A stretch of DNA of 22,264 bases from Spirochaetaceae bacterium (GTDB taxonomy: Bacteria; Spirochaetota; Spirochaetia; SZUA-6; Bin103), in NCBI GenBank assembly GCA_028818385.1, contig JAPPNY010000095.1, forward strand, positions 1 to 22,264, given 5' to 3'. Position numbers and translations under genes: made by a program. Positions within the stretch are counted from its first letter, which is position 1, and every line of letters starts with the position of its first letter. The notes under the pieces are model-generated. The model was not told where the DNA came from and did not search any database. It saw only the letters and a program-made list of their open reading frames with translations. Below are positions 13,081-20,917 of this stretch, piece after piece.

Positions 13081-14164
13081 TCCAGCGGCCGTCCTCGGCG
13101 ATGGACTGCTGGCTGGCCAGGCCGGGGACGGTCATGTCCATCGCCTCGTGGATGCCGATACGCGGCGTGCCGTTGCGGACCGCGTGCACCCAGTCCAGGA
13201 TCTCCAGGAGGTCGCCGCCGCCGTGGCCGGCCGTGCGCGCCAGCTCGCCGTGGACGCGCCACGCCTCCGGCAGGAACGACGCGGCCACCTCCTCCAGGTC
13301 CAGCCACGTGTTGGCGTCGGGCGAGCGCGACCGCAGCCAGATGCGGTCCCGTTCGCCGGCAGCGCGGGCGGACTCGTAGCAGCCGTCGGTGCCCTGGAGC
13401 TGGAAGTTCATCATCGAGTGCGGCCGGTCCGAGAGCATGTCGACGCGGATCTTCACCAAGCCGCCTGAGCGCATGCGGCACAACATCACGCAGGAATCCT
13501 CGTTCTCGTACTCGTCGCCGCGCGGGTCGCGGTAGTGATGGCCGCTGCCCGCGCAGCACACGCCCGTCACCCGATCGCCCGGCATCCACTGCAGGACCGG
13601 TCCCAGGCTGTGCGTCCCGTAGGTCACGCCGTTGATCCCGGTCTGCCAGCGGCGCCGCCACCGGGTGACCTCGTTCAGGCCCTTGAGCTCGTGGAGATAC
13701 TCGCCCTCGGCATAGTACGGAGTGCCGAACTCGCCTCTGCGCACCATCTCCTGCACGATCATGTTGGGACGCGTGTAGGTGACGTTCTCGCCCAGCATGT
13801 AGCTCGCCCGGCTGGCGCGGCACGCGCGCACCAGGCGCCGGCACTCGTCGATCGAGACGGCCGCGGGCACCTCGCTCAGCACGTGCACGCCGCGCTCCAG
13901 CGCCGCGATCGCCTGCGCCGCGTGCAGGGGCATCGGCGTGCCGACGATGACCGCGTCCAGCTCCGAGCGCTCGATCATCTCGTCGTAGTCCAGGTACGCA
14001 TCGGACGCGCCGAGCTCGTGCCGGGCGCGCTCCAGCCCCTCGGCGTCGATGTCGCACACCGCCGTGATCCGCACCTGGTCGAGCAGCTCGAACGCGTGCC
14101 GGAGCCGGCCGCCGCGGCCGGCCGCGCCGACGATCCCGACGCTGACGGCTTCCAGCGCGCTCAT
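13052..14164 (-). CDS. Gfo/Idh/MocA family oxidoreductase 1
   Basis: This 370-residue protein has an NAD(P)-binding N-terminus with the glycine motif GIVGAAGRGG (residues 10-19), a CDID segment after the second strand, and a C-terminal alpha/beta domain. Family members oxidise or reduce hydroxyls of sugars and related polyols. At the family's EKP position it reads EVP (98-100), so the usual lysine is replaced by valine; a His in THSLGP (185) is kept. The start is ATG 14164, which overlaps the TGA of the acetyltransferase gene as ATGA, indicating coupled translation. A longer open frame reaching back to 14596 lies over the acetyltransferase and is not real. It probably modifies a sugar released by the neighbouring enzymes. 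Confidence 0.88.
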   Translation of the reverse strand: MSALEAVSVGIVGAAGRGGRLRHAFELLDQVRITAVCDIDAEGLERARHELGASDAYLDYDEMIERSELDAVIVGTPMPLHAAQAIAALERGVHVLSEVPAAVSIDECRRLVRACRASRASYMLGENVTYTRPNMIVQEMVRRGEFGTPYYAEGEYLHELKGLNEVTRWRRRWQTGINGVTYGTHSLGPVLQWMPGDRVTGVCCAGSGHHYRDPRGDEYENEDSCVMLCRMRSGGLVKIRVDMLSDRPHSMMNFQLQGTDGCYESARAAGERDRIWLRSRSPDANTWLDLEEVAASFLPEAWRVHGELARTAGHGGGDLLEILDWVHAVRNGTPRIGIHEAMDMTVPGLASQQSIAEDGRWITVPDSREW

Positions 14165-14730
14165 CGGCTCTGCGTGCCGAGTTGGCCCATGATCTTCTCC
14201 CAGCGGCCCGGCATGTCGTCCCGTGTCATGTCGGGCGTGAAGCCCAGCGACAGGTAGAGGGCGATCGCCGGCAGCCTGACGTCGTCGGTCGTCAGCGACA
14301 CCGACTCGTAGCCGCGCTCCGCGAAGAACACGAGCACCCCGCAGCACACCGCGCGGCCCAGCCCACGCCCGCGGTGGTCGGGGTGACAGGCCACGTAGTC
14401 CAGTACACCGCTGCGGCCCACCTCCTGCCAGGAGGCAAAGGTGGAGGCGACGATCCTGGTGCCGCAGGCGACGACGCGCGAGCCTTCGCCCCGCTCGGGC
14501 GCCGTCAGGTAGTCGGCGACTCTCCCCACCGTCCACCCCTGGAACCCGCTGGCGTCCAGCACACCCGCGATGCCATCGCTGTCGCTCGCCCGGCACCCTC
14601 GCAGCAGATACCCGTCGGGCACTCGCGTCCCGCAGAGCCCGAGCAGACGGTCCCGGCCCATGCTCATGCTGAGCTGCCGTGGCTCGTACTCCCGTACCGG
14701 GTGCGCGCGGTCTGCCGGCTTACCGCTCAT
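14161..14730 (-). CDS. GNAT family N-acetyltransferase
   Basis: This 189-residue protein transfers an acetyl group from acetyl-CoA to an amine of an unknown acceptor. The acetyl-CoA motif is clear: VLDYVACHPDHRGRGLGRAV at about 108-127 contains the R-G-x-G-x-G-like loop. It is followed by a strand with SLTTDD and the LYLSLGF segment typical of the C-terminal half. ATG at 14730 has a strong ribosome site (GGAGGAG three bases before it, with an overlapping GGAGG five bases away). The stop overlaps the start of the oxidoreductase gene by four bases. Such pairing suggests an amino-sugar or similar metabolite, though GNAT proteins are too diverse to fix the substrate. Confidence 0.88.
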   Translation of the reverse strand: MSGKPADRAHPVREYEPRQLSMSMGRDRLLGLCGTRVPDGYLLRGCRASDSDGIAGVLDASGFQGWTVGRVADYLTAPERGEGSRVVACGTRIVASTFASWQEVGRSGVLDYVACHPDHRGRGLGRAVCCGVLVFFAERGYESVSLTTDDVRLPAIALYLSLGFTPDMTRDDMPGRWEKIMGQLGTQSR

Positions 14731-14746
14731 CTGCTCCTCCCCATCG

Positions 14747-14752
14747 TATACT
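14747..14752 (+). promoter_or_regulatory. -10 box implying a leaderless start
   Basis: TATACT ends seven bases before an ATG at 14760, so transcription would begin at or one base before that ATG. No matching -35 box was found at 16-18 bases. The region lies between the acetyltransferase gene and the ATPase on opposite strands. Confidence 0.35.
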
Positions 14753-14759
14753 GACTGCC

Positions 14760-15795
14760 ATGGAGGCGCCGGCGCAGCGTCTGTTCACTCCCGGCGCCGG
14801 CGCCGCGCCACCGGCGCTCACGGGGCGCGAGCGGGAAGAGGCGCTCCTGCTGGTGTCTGGCGGACCTGCTCGGCGGCACGGCGCCGCCGCACAACGTGGC
14901 GCTGATGGGGCCCCGCGGCAACGGCAAGACCGTGCTGCTGAAATGGTTCGAGCGCGCCTGCCGGCACGCCGGACGGGTAGACATCGCCCGCTTGTCGCCC
15001 AGCCGAATTCGCACCGAGCACGCCCTGGTCGACCTTCTGCTGCCAGCGGAGCGGTTGATCGCTCGCTGCCGGGCGAAGCCGGTAGTCGTCCTGCTCGACG
15101 AAGCCCACACCCTCCCGCGCGACGTCGGCGAGCTGCTTCTGAACGTGAGTCAGGAGGTTCGGGCGGAGGCGCCGTTTCTGCTGGTGCTGGCCGGCACGCC
15201 CGGCCTGCCCGCGCACCTCGGCACCATGAACGCGTCCTTCTGGAGCCGCCTGAGCAAGGGGCGCCTGGGCATCGGCCTGCTCGGCGACGCCGCCGCCCAC
15301 GCCGCCCTGGTCGAGCCGCTTGCGGCCCACGGCGTGGACATCGACGCCGACACCCTGACCGCGGTCGTGGAGGAAAGCCAGCGCTACCCCTATTTCATCC
15401 AGGTGTGGGGTGAGGCTCTCTGGGACGAGCTCCTCGCCACCGGTGCCACGCGGCTGACCGCCGCGCACGCAGACGCGGCGCGGCCCAACGTGATCGCCCG
15501 CGTTACCGACTACTACCAGGACCGCTGCCGGGAACTGGAGGCCGGCGCGCTGCTGCCTGCTGCCGTGGCGATGGCGGCGTTGTTCCAGGCCGGCGCCGCG
15601 GCCACCGCTTCCGACCACGCCGTCGACGCTGCCCTGGCCGAGACCGGCGCCGAGGCCGCCGAGCGGCTGGCGGCCCGTGAGGCATTGCACCGACTGGGCT
15701 ACATCTGGAGCCCGCCGGGCCAGCTTCCGCCGGTCGTCTGGATCGCCGGCATCCCGTCGCTGATGGCGCACGTGCTCGACCGCGCCCCGCCTTGA
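14760..15795 (+). pseudogene. AAA-type ATPase with an N-terminal single-base frameshift
   Basis: An open frame from ATG 14760 gives MEAPAQRLFTPGAGA and then TGREREEALLLV, a typical start of stand-alone AAA ATPases. From 14857 the matching continuation LADLLGGTAPPHNVALMGP lies in another frame. Omitting one base near 14856 joins them into a protein of 344 residues. The downstream frame alone begins at GTG 14896 (299 residues), directly at Walker A (GPRGNGKT), without the preceding helix and most of the first strand. Walker B is VVVLLDEAHT, followed by a sensor-like LLVLAGTPGL. So the product is truncated, made by frameshifting, or the base is an assembly error. The family resembles archaeal-type or STAND ATPases; its role is unknown. 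There are no functional partners nearby, and the following gene has its own promoter. Confidence 0.75.
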
Positions 15796-15820
15796 TTCTC
15801 ACCGCCCTGCTCTCGATACT
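15792..15820 (+). promoter_or_regulatory. candidate promoter of the 15862 operon
   Basis: TTGATT (15792-15797) and GATACT (15815-15820) are 17 bases apart, each matching four of six consensus positions. The -35 box overlaps the ATPase stop codon. Transcription would start near 15827, about 35 bases before the ATG. Confidence 0.4.
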
Positions 15821-15861
15821 GCTGCTCCTGTACGACTCGTAGCCACCCTTGGAGGCATGCC

Positions 15862-16749
15862 ATGGCGCTCATCCACTCGGAGAGAAACAACGTGTGGGAG
15901 TTCGAGACGGAGGAGTTGCGCGGGTTCATCCAGCCCTACGGCGAGCGCCACGGCGTCAAGGAGGTGCTGCACAAGCCCACCGGCATCCAGGTCGTGCACC
16001 CGAAGTTCGACGTCTTCAACCTCTTCCTGCTGTTCTCGACCAACCACTGGATGGGCCAGGCGCGCCTGCTGGAGCGGTCGGTACGCGCCGAGGGCGATTC
16101 CCTGGAGGTCCGCTTCGAGCCGAACGAGGAGCACAAGGCGGACCTGACCGCGACCTATCACGTCAGGGAGCCCAACATCATCGACCTGCAGGTCACGGTC
16201 CGCTCCCACTGGCCCTATCCCGCCTACGAGCTCTTCCTGTCGAGCTACTTCGACACCTCGATGGTGCCGCACGTCTTCGTGGCGGGCAGCCAGTTCGCCG
16301 ATCCGCCCGACCAGGACCAGTGGATCGCGCCGGTCCTGAGCGACGTGTTCGTCGGCACCGGGCTGGTGTTCGCGCGGGACCAGCACGCGGCCCGCCGCTC
16401 GACGGACGGCCGCTGGGACCGCATCTGGGGCACCTACCAGTGGAACCCCCAGCGGTTCTATGCCCGACCGCTGATGTGTCAGACCGATCCCGCCAACCGG
16501 GTAGCCGCGGTGCTCATGTCAAACCCCGAGGACTGCTACGCGGTGATCTCCGGCTACGACACCCCCAACCTCGCCGATCACTTCAAGGACCAGAACCCGC
16601 TGTACCTGTCGCTGTTCGGCGACGACCTGGTGCCAGGCTCCGGGCGCACGGTGCGGGCACGCTTCCAGGTCACGGAGACCGACGCGTCTCTCTCGCCGCT
16701 GGTGCCCCTGCACGACGCCTTCCTGGCCGAATGCGCGGGTGGAGGGTAG
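15862..16749 (+). CDS. unknown 295-residue protein, family copy B
   Basis: This is the paralogue of 3870-4772. It shares HGV near the N-terminus, NLFxLF, MGQxRxxERS, DLQVTVRS, YELFLSSYFD, VFARDQHAARR with DGRWDR, DCYAVIS and LSLFGDDLVPG. The two are similar across their length but clearly diverged, unlike the recent duplicates elsewhere in the window. ATG 15862 is supported by GGAGG six bases before it. No signal peptide is visible. The gene overlaps the next one, an oxidoreductase, by 11 bases, whereas copy A follows a heparinase-like lyase. Being associated with two different enzyme types argues for a general role in sugar breakdown, such as a lyase, mutarotase or hydrolase. The name-giving activity is unknown. 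Confidence 0.85.
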   Translation: MALIHSERNNVWEFETEELRGFIQPYGERHGVKEVLHKPTGIQVVHPKFDVFNLFLLFSTNHWMGQARLLERSVRAEGDSLEVRFEPNEEHKADLTATYHVREPNIIDLQVTVRSHWPYPAYELFLSSYFDTSMVPHVFVAGSQFADPPDQDQWIAPVLSDVFVGTGLVFARDQHAARRSTDGRWDRIWGTYQWNPQRFYARPLMCQTDPANRVAAVLMSNPEDCYAVISGYDTPNLADHFKDQNPLYLSLFGDDLVPGSGRTVRARFQVTETDASLSPLVPLHDAFLAECAGGG

Positions 16750-17992
16750 CCGGATCGCAGGTAACAGCGCGCAGCGGCTGCGCATCGCCGTCGTCGGCGT
16801 CGGCACCTACGAGCACTCCCGGGCACGCGGCTACCTGGCGGTCCTGACGCAGCTCGGCGACCGCTACGACCTGTGCGCCCTGTGCGACAGCGGCGCCGAG
16901 GCGCTGCGCACCGCCGGCGATCTCTTCGGCGTGGAGCAGCGCTACGACAACGTGACGGAGATGCTCGAGGCCGAGACGCCCGACGTGGTCTTCGTCCTGG
17001 TGCCGACCGACGGCCAGATCGTCGTGGCGCTGGCCGCCGTCGAGCACGGCTGTCACCTCATCACCGAGATCCCCTACGGCGACACCCTGGCCCACGGCGA
17101 CTACCTCCGCCGCGCATGCGAGGAGCGCGGCCTGTGCTGGGAGATCGCCGAGAACGTCTGGCGCTGGCCGCGCGAGCGGCTGAAGCGCCAGATCGTCGAT
17201 CAGGGGCTGCTGGGAACGCTCAACCACGCCCGGCTCTGGTACGCGTCCGGCAGCTATCACGGCTTCAACGGCGTGCGCAAGGCCATGGGCCTCGACCCGC
17301 GGCGGGTGCTCGGGTACGCCCAGGAGCTGCAGGTCCCTCCCTACGCCACCTACGGCGGCGCACGGCAGACCACGCGCTGGTGGGAGAGCGCCGTCGTCGA
17401 GCATGAAGGCGACGTGACCTGCCTCTACGAGATGCCGCCGGGGGGCGCGCGCGGCAGCCACTGGGACATCGAGGGCACCGGCGGCTACCTCTCCGGCAAC
17501 GGGATGACGTCCGACGAGCTGGTGCTCTACCGCGACGGCAAGGCGGTGCGCTACCCGTTCGTCGACGTGCACGAGCAGGCCGGGGACCGGCAGGTCCTGA
17601 CGGCGGTCCGCGTGGACACCGACCCGCCGGTGGTCTGGGAGAATCCCTTCGCCGGCCACGGGATCGGAGAGGGGCTCTCCGCGCATGACGACGTCGCCAA
17701 GGCGTCGATCCTGACCAGCCTGCACCGGGCGGTGACCGAGGGCGGCGTGCCGGAGTACGGGGCGGCGGAGGCCCGCAAGGACCTGGAAGTGTGGATCGGC
17801 GCGCGCGAGAGCGGGCTGCAGGGATCGCGCTGGATGGATCTGCCCCTGGTCGAGCAGACCGAGCTGGAACGGCGGCTGCACGAGCGGTACGTGGAAACCT
17901 ACGGGGCAGATCCGACGACGGACGCGGCGCGCCTGCTCGACCGCTCCTTCGGGCGCGAAGGCGTGTTCTGGACGGTCGCCGGGTGGCTGTGA
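16739..17992 (+). CDS. Gfo/Idh/MocA family oxidoreductase 2
   Basis: This 417-residue protein has the nucleotide-binding segment LRIAVVGVGTYEH (residues 14-26), ALCDSGAEAL after the second strand, and a long C-terminal domain. It probably acts on a sugar or derivative with NAD(P). At the EKP position it reads EIP (110-112), so the catalytic-lysine position is again not lysine. The last glycine of the GxGxxG motif is replaced by His. It is only distantly related to the oxidoreductase at 13052. The start is GTG 16739, overlapping the preceding gene by 11 bases, without a strong ribosome site, so coupling is likely. The BNR-4 gene begins 55 bases after its stop. Confidence 0.87.
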   Translation: MEGSRIAGNSAQRLRIAVVGVGTYEHSRARGYLAVLTQLGDRYDLCALCDSGAEALRTAGDLFGVEQRYDNVTEMLEAETPDVVFVLVPTDGQIVVALAAVEHGCHLITEIPYGDTLAHGDYLRRACEERGLCWEIAENVWRWPRERLKRQIVDQGLLGTLNHARLWYASGSYHGFNGVRKAMGLDPRRVLGYAQELQVPPYATYGGARQTTRWWESAVVEHEGDVTCLYEMPPGGARGSHWDIEGTGGYLSGNGMTSDELVLYRDGKAVRYPFVDVHEQAGDRQVLTAVRVDTDPPVVWENPFAGHGIGEGLSAHDDVAKASILTSLHRAVTEGGVPEYGAAEARKDLEVWIGARESGLQGSRWMDLPLVEQTELERRLHERYVETYGADPTTDAARLLDRSFGREGVFWTVAGWL

Positions 17993-18047
17993 TCCATCCA
18001 CGGTAACGAAATGGGCGCGTGATTCGATCGCGCACAGGAGGTTCGAA

Positions 18048-19304
18048 ATGGCAGGTCAGCTTCTCTCCGCGCATGGGTGCGGTCGCTCCACCGCGTACCC
18101 GCAGGAGAACAAGATCGTCACGCTGGACGACGCCGTGCACGTCGCCTGGCTCGACTCGGTCGCCGACGGGTTCCGGGTGCGGATCCGCACCCTCGACCGC
18201 GGCAGCGGCACCTGGTCCGAGACTCACACCATCGGCGAGGCGTACGACAACCACGGCGGCCCGGCGCTGGTGAACGACAGCCAGGGGTACCTGCACGTCG
18301 CCTACTACCCGCACCACCACGCGATCCGCTACCGCCGCTCCCTGCGTCCCAACGACGCCTCGGAGTGGACGGACGAGGAGCTGATCGGCGACGGCTACAG
18401 CTACCCGAAGCTCGCCGTGGGCCGCGACGACGAGCTGCTGCTCAGTTGCCGGCAGGGCTTCCTGACGCGTGAGCGCAGGCTCGGCCATGACCGGCCCTGG
18501 GACCTGCACCTGCTGCGCAAGAGCCCCGGCGGCTCCTGGAGCGAGCCGCTGGTCCTCGCGAGCTCACGCCATCCCAACTACGCCCACTTCGGCGAGTCCT
18601 ACGCTTGGGCGCCGGACCGCGTCGGCCTGCACATGACGATCCGTTTCCACGAGAAGTCGGACGCCGAGGCATACGGCCGCATTCAGACCGTCGGCTACCT
18701 GTTCAGCCCGGACGCCGGGCGCACCTGGCAGCACTCGGACGGGACGCAGGTGGCCCTGCCCGTGACGGCCGAGACCGTCGACGTGATCGCCGCCGGCGGC
18801 CTGGACTACGGGAGTGCCCTGCAGGCCGGCGCGTTGGCAGTGGCCCCGGACGGCGCGCCCTGGCTGGTCTACAGCGAGTGGGCGGCCGGCGGGGGCACCA
18901 ACACCGTGTGCACGCCCGCGGGCGACGGGAGCTGGCGCCGCATCGTCCTGAACGAGCAGGTAGAACTGGAGCCGGGGCGCTGCTTCGGACTGGCGCCGAG
19001 CGTCGTGTTCGACGCCTCCGGCCGGCTGGTCGGGGTCGCGACCACCGAGAACGTTGCCGACAAGGCTCCCTGGGGCGATGCGGCCAGCGAGGTCGTGCGC
19101 TTCGTGTCCGCCGACGGCGGCGCGACCTTCGCCATGGAGCAGTTGAGCACGACCGATCCGGAGACCGCGCACTGGTTCCCGCACCTGGAGCGCCCGCTGG
19201 GGATCGTGCCGCCGCCGGCCTCCCCCGGCATCCTCTACCAGGAGGGCCCCTCGGGCGAGGGCCTCATGGACATCCTCACGAACCGCGTAATCTGGGTGCA
19301 GTGA
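18048..19304 (+). CDS. BNR-4 family beta-propeller protein, copy 1 (possible lyase)
   Basis: This 418-residue protein matches the BNR_4 type of beta-propeller: DNHGGPALVNDSQGYLHVAY at residues 67-86, YRRSLRPNDASEWT at 95-108 and Asp-box-like turns (FSPDAGRTW, VSADGGATF). Two histidines 20 residues apart (His69 in DNHGG, His89 in YYPHHH) resemble the His pair of propeller ulvan lyases (PL24/PL25); that comparison is from memory and not an alignment. If it holds, the enzyme would cleave a uronic-acid polymer by beta-elimination. No signal peptide is present. ATG 18048 has AGGAGGT five bases before it. It lies 55 bases after the oxidoreductase stop and probably belongs to the same operon. A very similar second copy starts at 19608. 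Confidence 0.85.
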   Translation: MAGQLLSAHGCGRSTAYPQENKIVTLDDAVHVAWLDSVADGFRVRIRTLDRGSGTWSETHTIGEAYDNHGGPALVNDSQGYLHVAYYPHHHAIRYRRSLRPNDASEWTDEELIGDGYSYPKLAVGRDDELLLSCRQGFLTRERRLGHDRPWDLHLLRKSPGGSWSEPLVLASSRHPNYAHFGESYAWAPDRVGLHMTIRFHEKSDAEAYGRIQTVGYLFSPDAGRTWQHSDGTQVALPVTAETVDVIAAGGLDYGSALQAGALAVAPDGAPWLVYSEWAAGGGTNTVCTPAGDGSWRRIVLNEQVELEPGRCFGLAPSVVFDASGRLVGVATTENVADKAPWGDAASEVVRFVSADGGATFAMEQLSTTDPETAHWFPHLERPLGIVPPPASPGILYQEGPSGEGLMDILTNRVIWVQ

Positions 19305-19380
19305 CGATCCGGACGACCCGATGCGCCGCAGGTTTGCCGAAGAGTTGCAACGGCACGTACCGGGACCGGGAGGAGACGCC

Positions 19381-19611
19381 ATGAACTACGTCGAGGAGCT
19401 GATCCAGGAAGGCCGTCAGAAGGGCCGCCTGGAGGAAAAAGTGGGCACCATCGAGGACTTCCTTCGCGCCGGTGCATCGTGGTCGCTCATCGAATCAGCC
19501 ACTGGTATGGACCCCGCCGCGCTGCGCGCGCTCAAGCAGCGTCTCGAAGCTGCTTCCACCGCGACCGAATCGAATGAGACATCCGCCAGCGGCGCCGAAG
19601 ACAACGAGTGA
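19381..19611 (+). CDS. small charged protein, resembling the tail of Rpn/PD-(D/E)XK transposase-like proteins
   Basis: This 76-residue protein has ELIQEGRQKGRLEEKV at residues 6-21, then IEDFLRAGASWSLIESATGM and ALRALKQRLEAA, then a Ser/Thr/Glu-rich tail. The EGRQKGR helix followed by a helix-turn-helix-like pair is the usual C-terminal end of Rpn-type (recombination-promoting nuclease) proteins, so this may be a free-standing tail or a remnant. The nuclease part is absent. ATG 19381 was chosen for its strong ribosome site (GGGAGGAG five bases before), although the frame is open upstream from 19321. Its TGA overlaps the GTG start of the second BNR-4 gene by four bases (GTGA), so it could set that gene's translation. 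It lies between two duplicated genes. Confidence 0.65.
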   Translation: MNYVEELIQEGRQKGRLEEKVGTIEDFLRAGASWSLIESATGMDPAALRALKQRLEAASTATESNETSASGAEDNE

Positions 19612-20888
19612 GTGAGTCACCTTCGCGTCGCCTTCCGTCGGCACGCTGCATCTCAGCGCACGGGTGCGGTCGCGCCACTGCGTACCCGCAGGAGAACAAG
19701 ATCGTCACGCTCGGCGATGGCGTCCATGTGGCGTGGCTCGACTCGGTCGCCGAAGGGTTCCGGGTGCGGATCCGCACCCTCGACCGCGGCAGCGGCACGT
19801 GGTCGGCGACCCACACCATCGGCGAGGCGTATGACAACCACGGCGGCCCCGCGCTGGTGAGCGACAGCCAGGGGTACCTGCACGTCGCCTACTACCCGCA
19901 CCACCACGAGGTCCGCTACCGCCGCTCCCTGCGTCCCAACGACGCATCGGAGTGGACGGACGAGGAACTGATCGGCGACGGCTACAGCTACCCGAAGCTC
20001 GCCGTGGGCGCCGGCGACGAGCTCCTCCTGAGCTGCCGGCAGAGCTTCCTGACGCGTGAACGCAGGCTCGGCCACGAACGGCCATGGGAGTTGCACCTGC
20101 TGCGCAAGAGCCCCGGCGGCTCCTGGAGCGATCCGCTCGTCCTGGCTCGCTCCGACTATCCCAACTACGCCCACTTCGGCGAGTCCTACGCCTGGGCCCC
20201 GGACCGCGTGGGCCTGCACACGACGATTCGCTTCCACGAGAAGTCGGATGCCGAGACGTACGGCCACATCCAGACCGTCGGCTACCTCTTCAGCCCCGAC
20301 GCCGGGCGGACCTGGCAGCGCTCGGACGGGACGCAGGTGACCCTGCCCGTGACGGCCGAGACGTTCGACGTGATCGACTCCGGCGGCCTGGACTACGGGA
20401 GCGCCCTGGAGGCCGGCGCGTTGGCGGTCGCCCCGGACGGCACGCCGTGGCTGGTCCACAGCGAGTGGTCGGCGGGCGTGGGCACCAACGTCCTCTGCAC
20501 GCCCACGGGTGACGGGAGCTGGCGCCGAATCGTCCTGAACGAACGCGTGGAGCTTGCGCCGGGACGCTGCTTCGGGGTGGCGCCGAGCATCGTGTTCGAC
20601 GCCGCGGGCCGGCTAGTCGGAGTCACGACCACCGAAGACGCTGCCGACGAGGCTCCCTGGGGCCATCCGGCCAGCGAGGTCGTGCGCTTCGTGTCCGTCG
20701 ACGGCGGCGCCACCTTCGCCATGGAGCAGTTGAGCACGACCGATCCGGACACGGCGCACTGGTTTCCCCACCTAGAGCGCCCGCTGGGTATCGTCCCGCC
20801 GCCGGCCGCCCCCAGCATCCTCTATCAGGAAGGTCCCGCGGGCGACAATCTCAAGGACATCCTGACGAATCGGGTAATATGGTTGTAA
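19608..20888 (+). CDS. BNR-4 family beta-propeller protein, copy 2 (possible lyase)
   Basis: This 426-residue protein is nearly the same as copy 1 at 18048 from SAHGCGR onward and keeps the paired histidines (His78 in DNHGG, His98 in YYPHHH), the NDASEWT block and the Asp-box-like turns. Its N-terminus differs (MSESPSRRLPSARC against MAGQLL in copy 1), where the duplication boundary lies. The start is GTG 19608, overlapping the small ORF stop as GTGA; no separate ribosome site is seen, so translation is likely coupled. There is no signal peptide. As for copy 1, a lyase of the ulvan type is a hypothesis. The stop is TAA at 20888, 29 bases before the binding-protein gene. Confidence 0.85.
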   Translation: MSESPSRRLPSARCISAHGCGRATAYPQENKIVTLGDGVHVAWLDSVAEGFRVRIRTLDRGSGTWSATHTIGEAYDNHGGPALVSDSQGYLHVAYYPHHHEVRYRRSLRPNDASEWTDEELIGDGYSYPKLAVGAGDELLLSCRQSFLTRERRLGHERPWELHLLRKSPGGSWSDPLVLARSDYPNYAHFGESYAWAPDRVGLHTTIRFHEKSDAETYGHIQTVGYLFSPDAGRTWQRSDGTQVTLPVTAETFDVIDSGGLDYGSALEAGALAVAPDGTPWLVHSEWSAGVGTNVLCTPTGDGSWRRIVLNERVELAPGRCFGVAPSIVFDAAGRLVGVTTTEDAADEAPWGHPASEVVRFVSVDGGATFAMEQLSTTDPDTAHWFPHLERPLGIVPPPAAPSILYQEGPAGDNLKDILTNRVIWL

Positions 20889-20917
20889 CAACCACCGCAA
20901 CGAGACGGAGACCCAAC

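Larger units (their letters stand above)
18066..20888 (+). repeat. direct repeat of about 1.2 kb: duplicated BNR-4 genes
   Basis: Segments about 18066-19300 and 19656-20885 lie in the same orientation and are near-identical for long stretches in both DNA and protein, starting at the shared SAHGCGR and ending at ILTNRVIW. Only the first few codons and scattered positions differ. The 76-codon ORF lies between them. Confidence 0.8.

Noticed and set aside
10959..13379. Open plus-strand frame of 806 codons through the second sialidase-like gene and the unknown gene
   Set aside because: It crosses two well-supported genes in other frames, and the product is Arg/Pro/Gly-rich without domains.
14165..14596. 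N-terminal extension of oxidoreductase 1 to 514 residues
   Set aside because: The extension lies over the acetyltransferase gene in another frame and is low-complexity; the ATGA start at 14164 precedes the glycine motif at the right distance.
14840..14870. Programmed frameshifting in the ATPase gene
   Set aside because: No slippery sequence or stop codon next to the junction was seen; an error or decay explains it more simply, though it was not excluded.
18015..18033. Inverted repeat GCGCG/CGCGC before the first BNR-4 gene
   Set aside because: Five GC-only pairs are expected often at this base composition, and it is not placed over a promoter.
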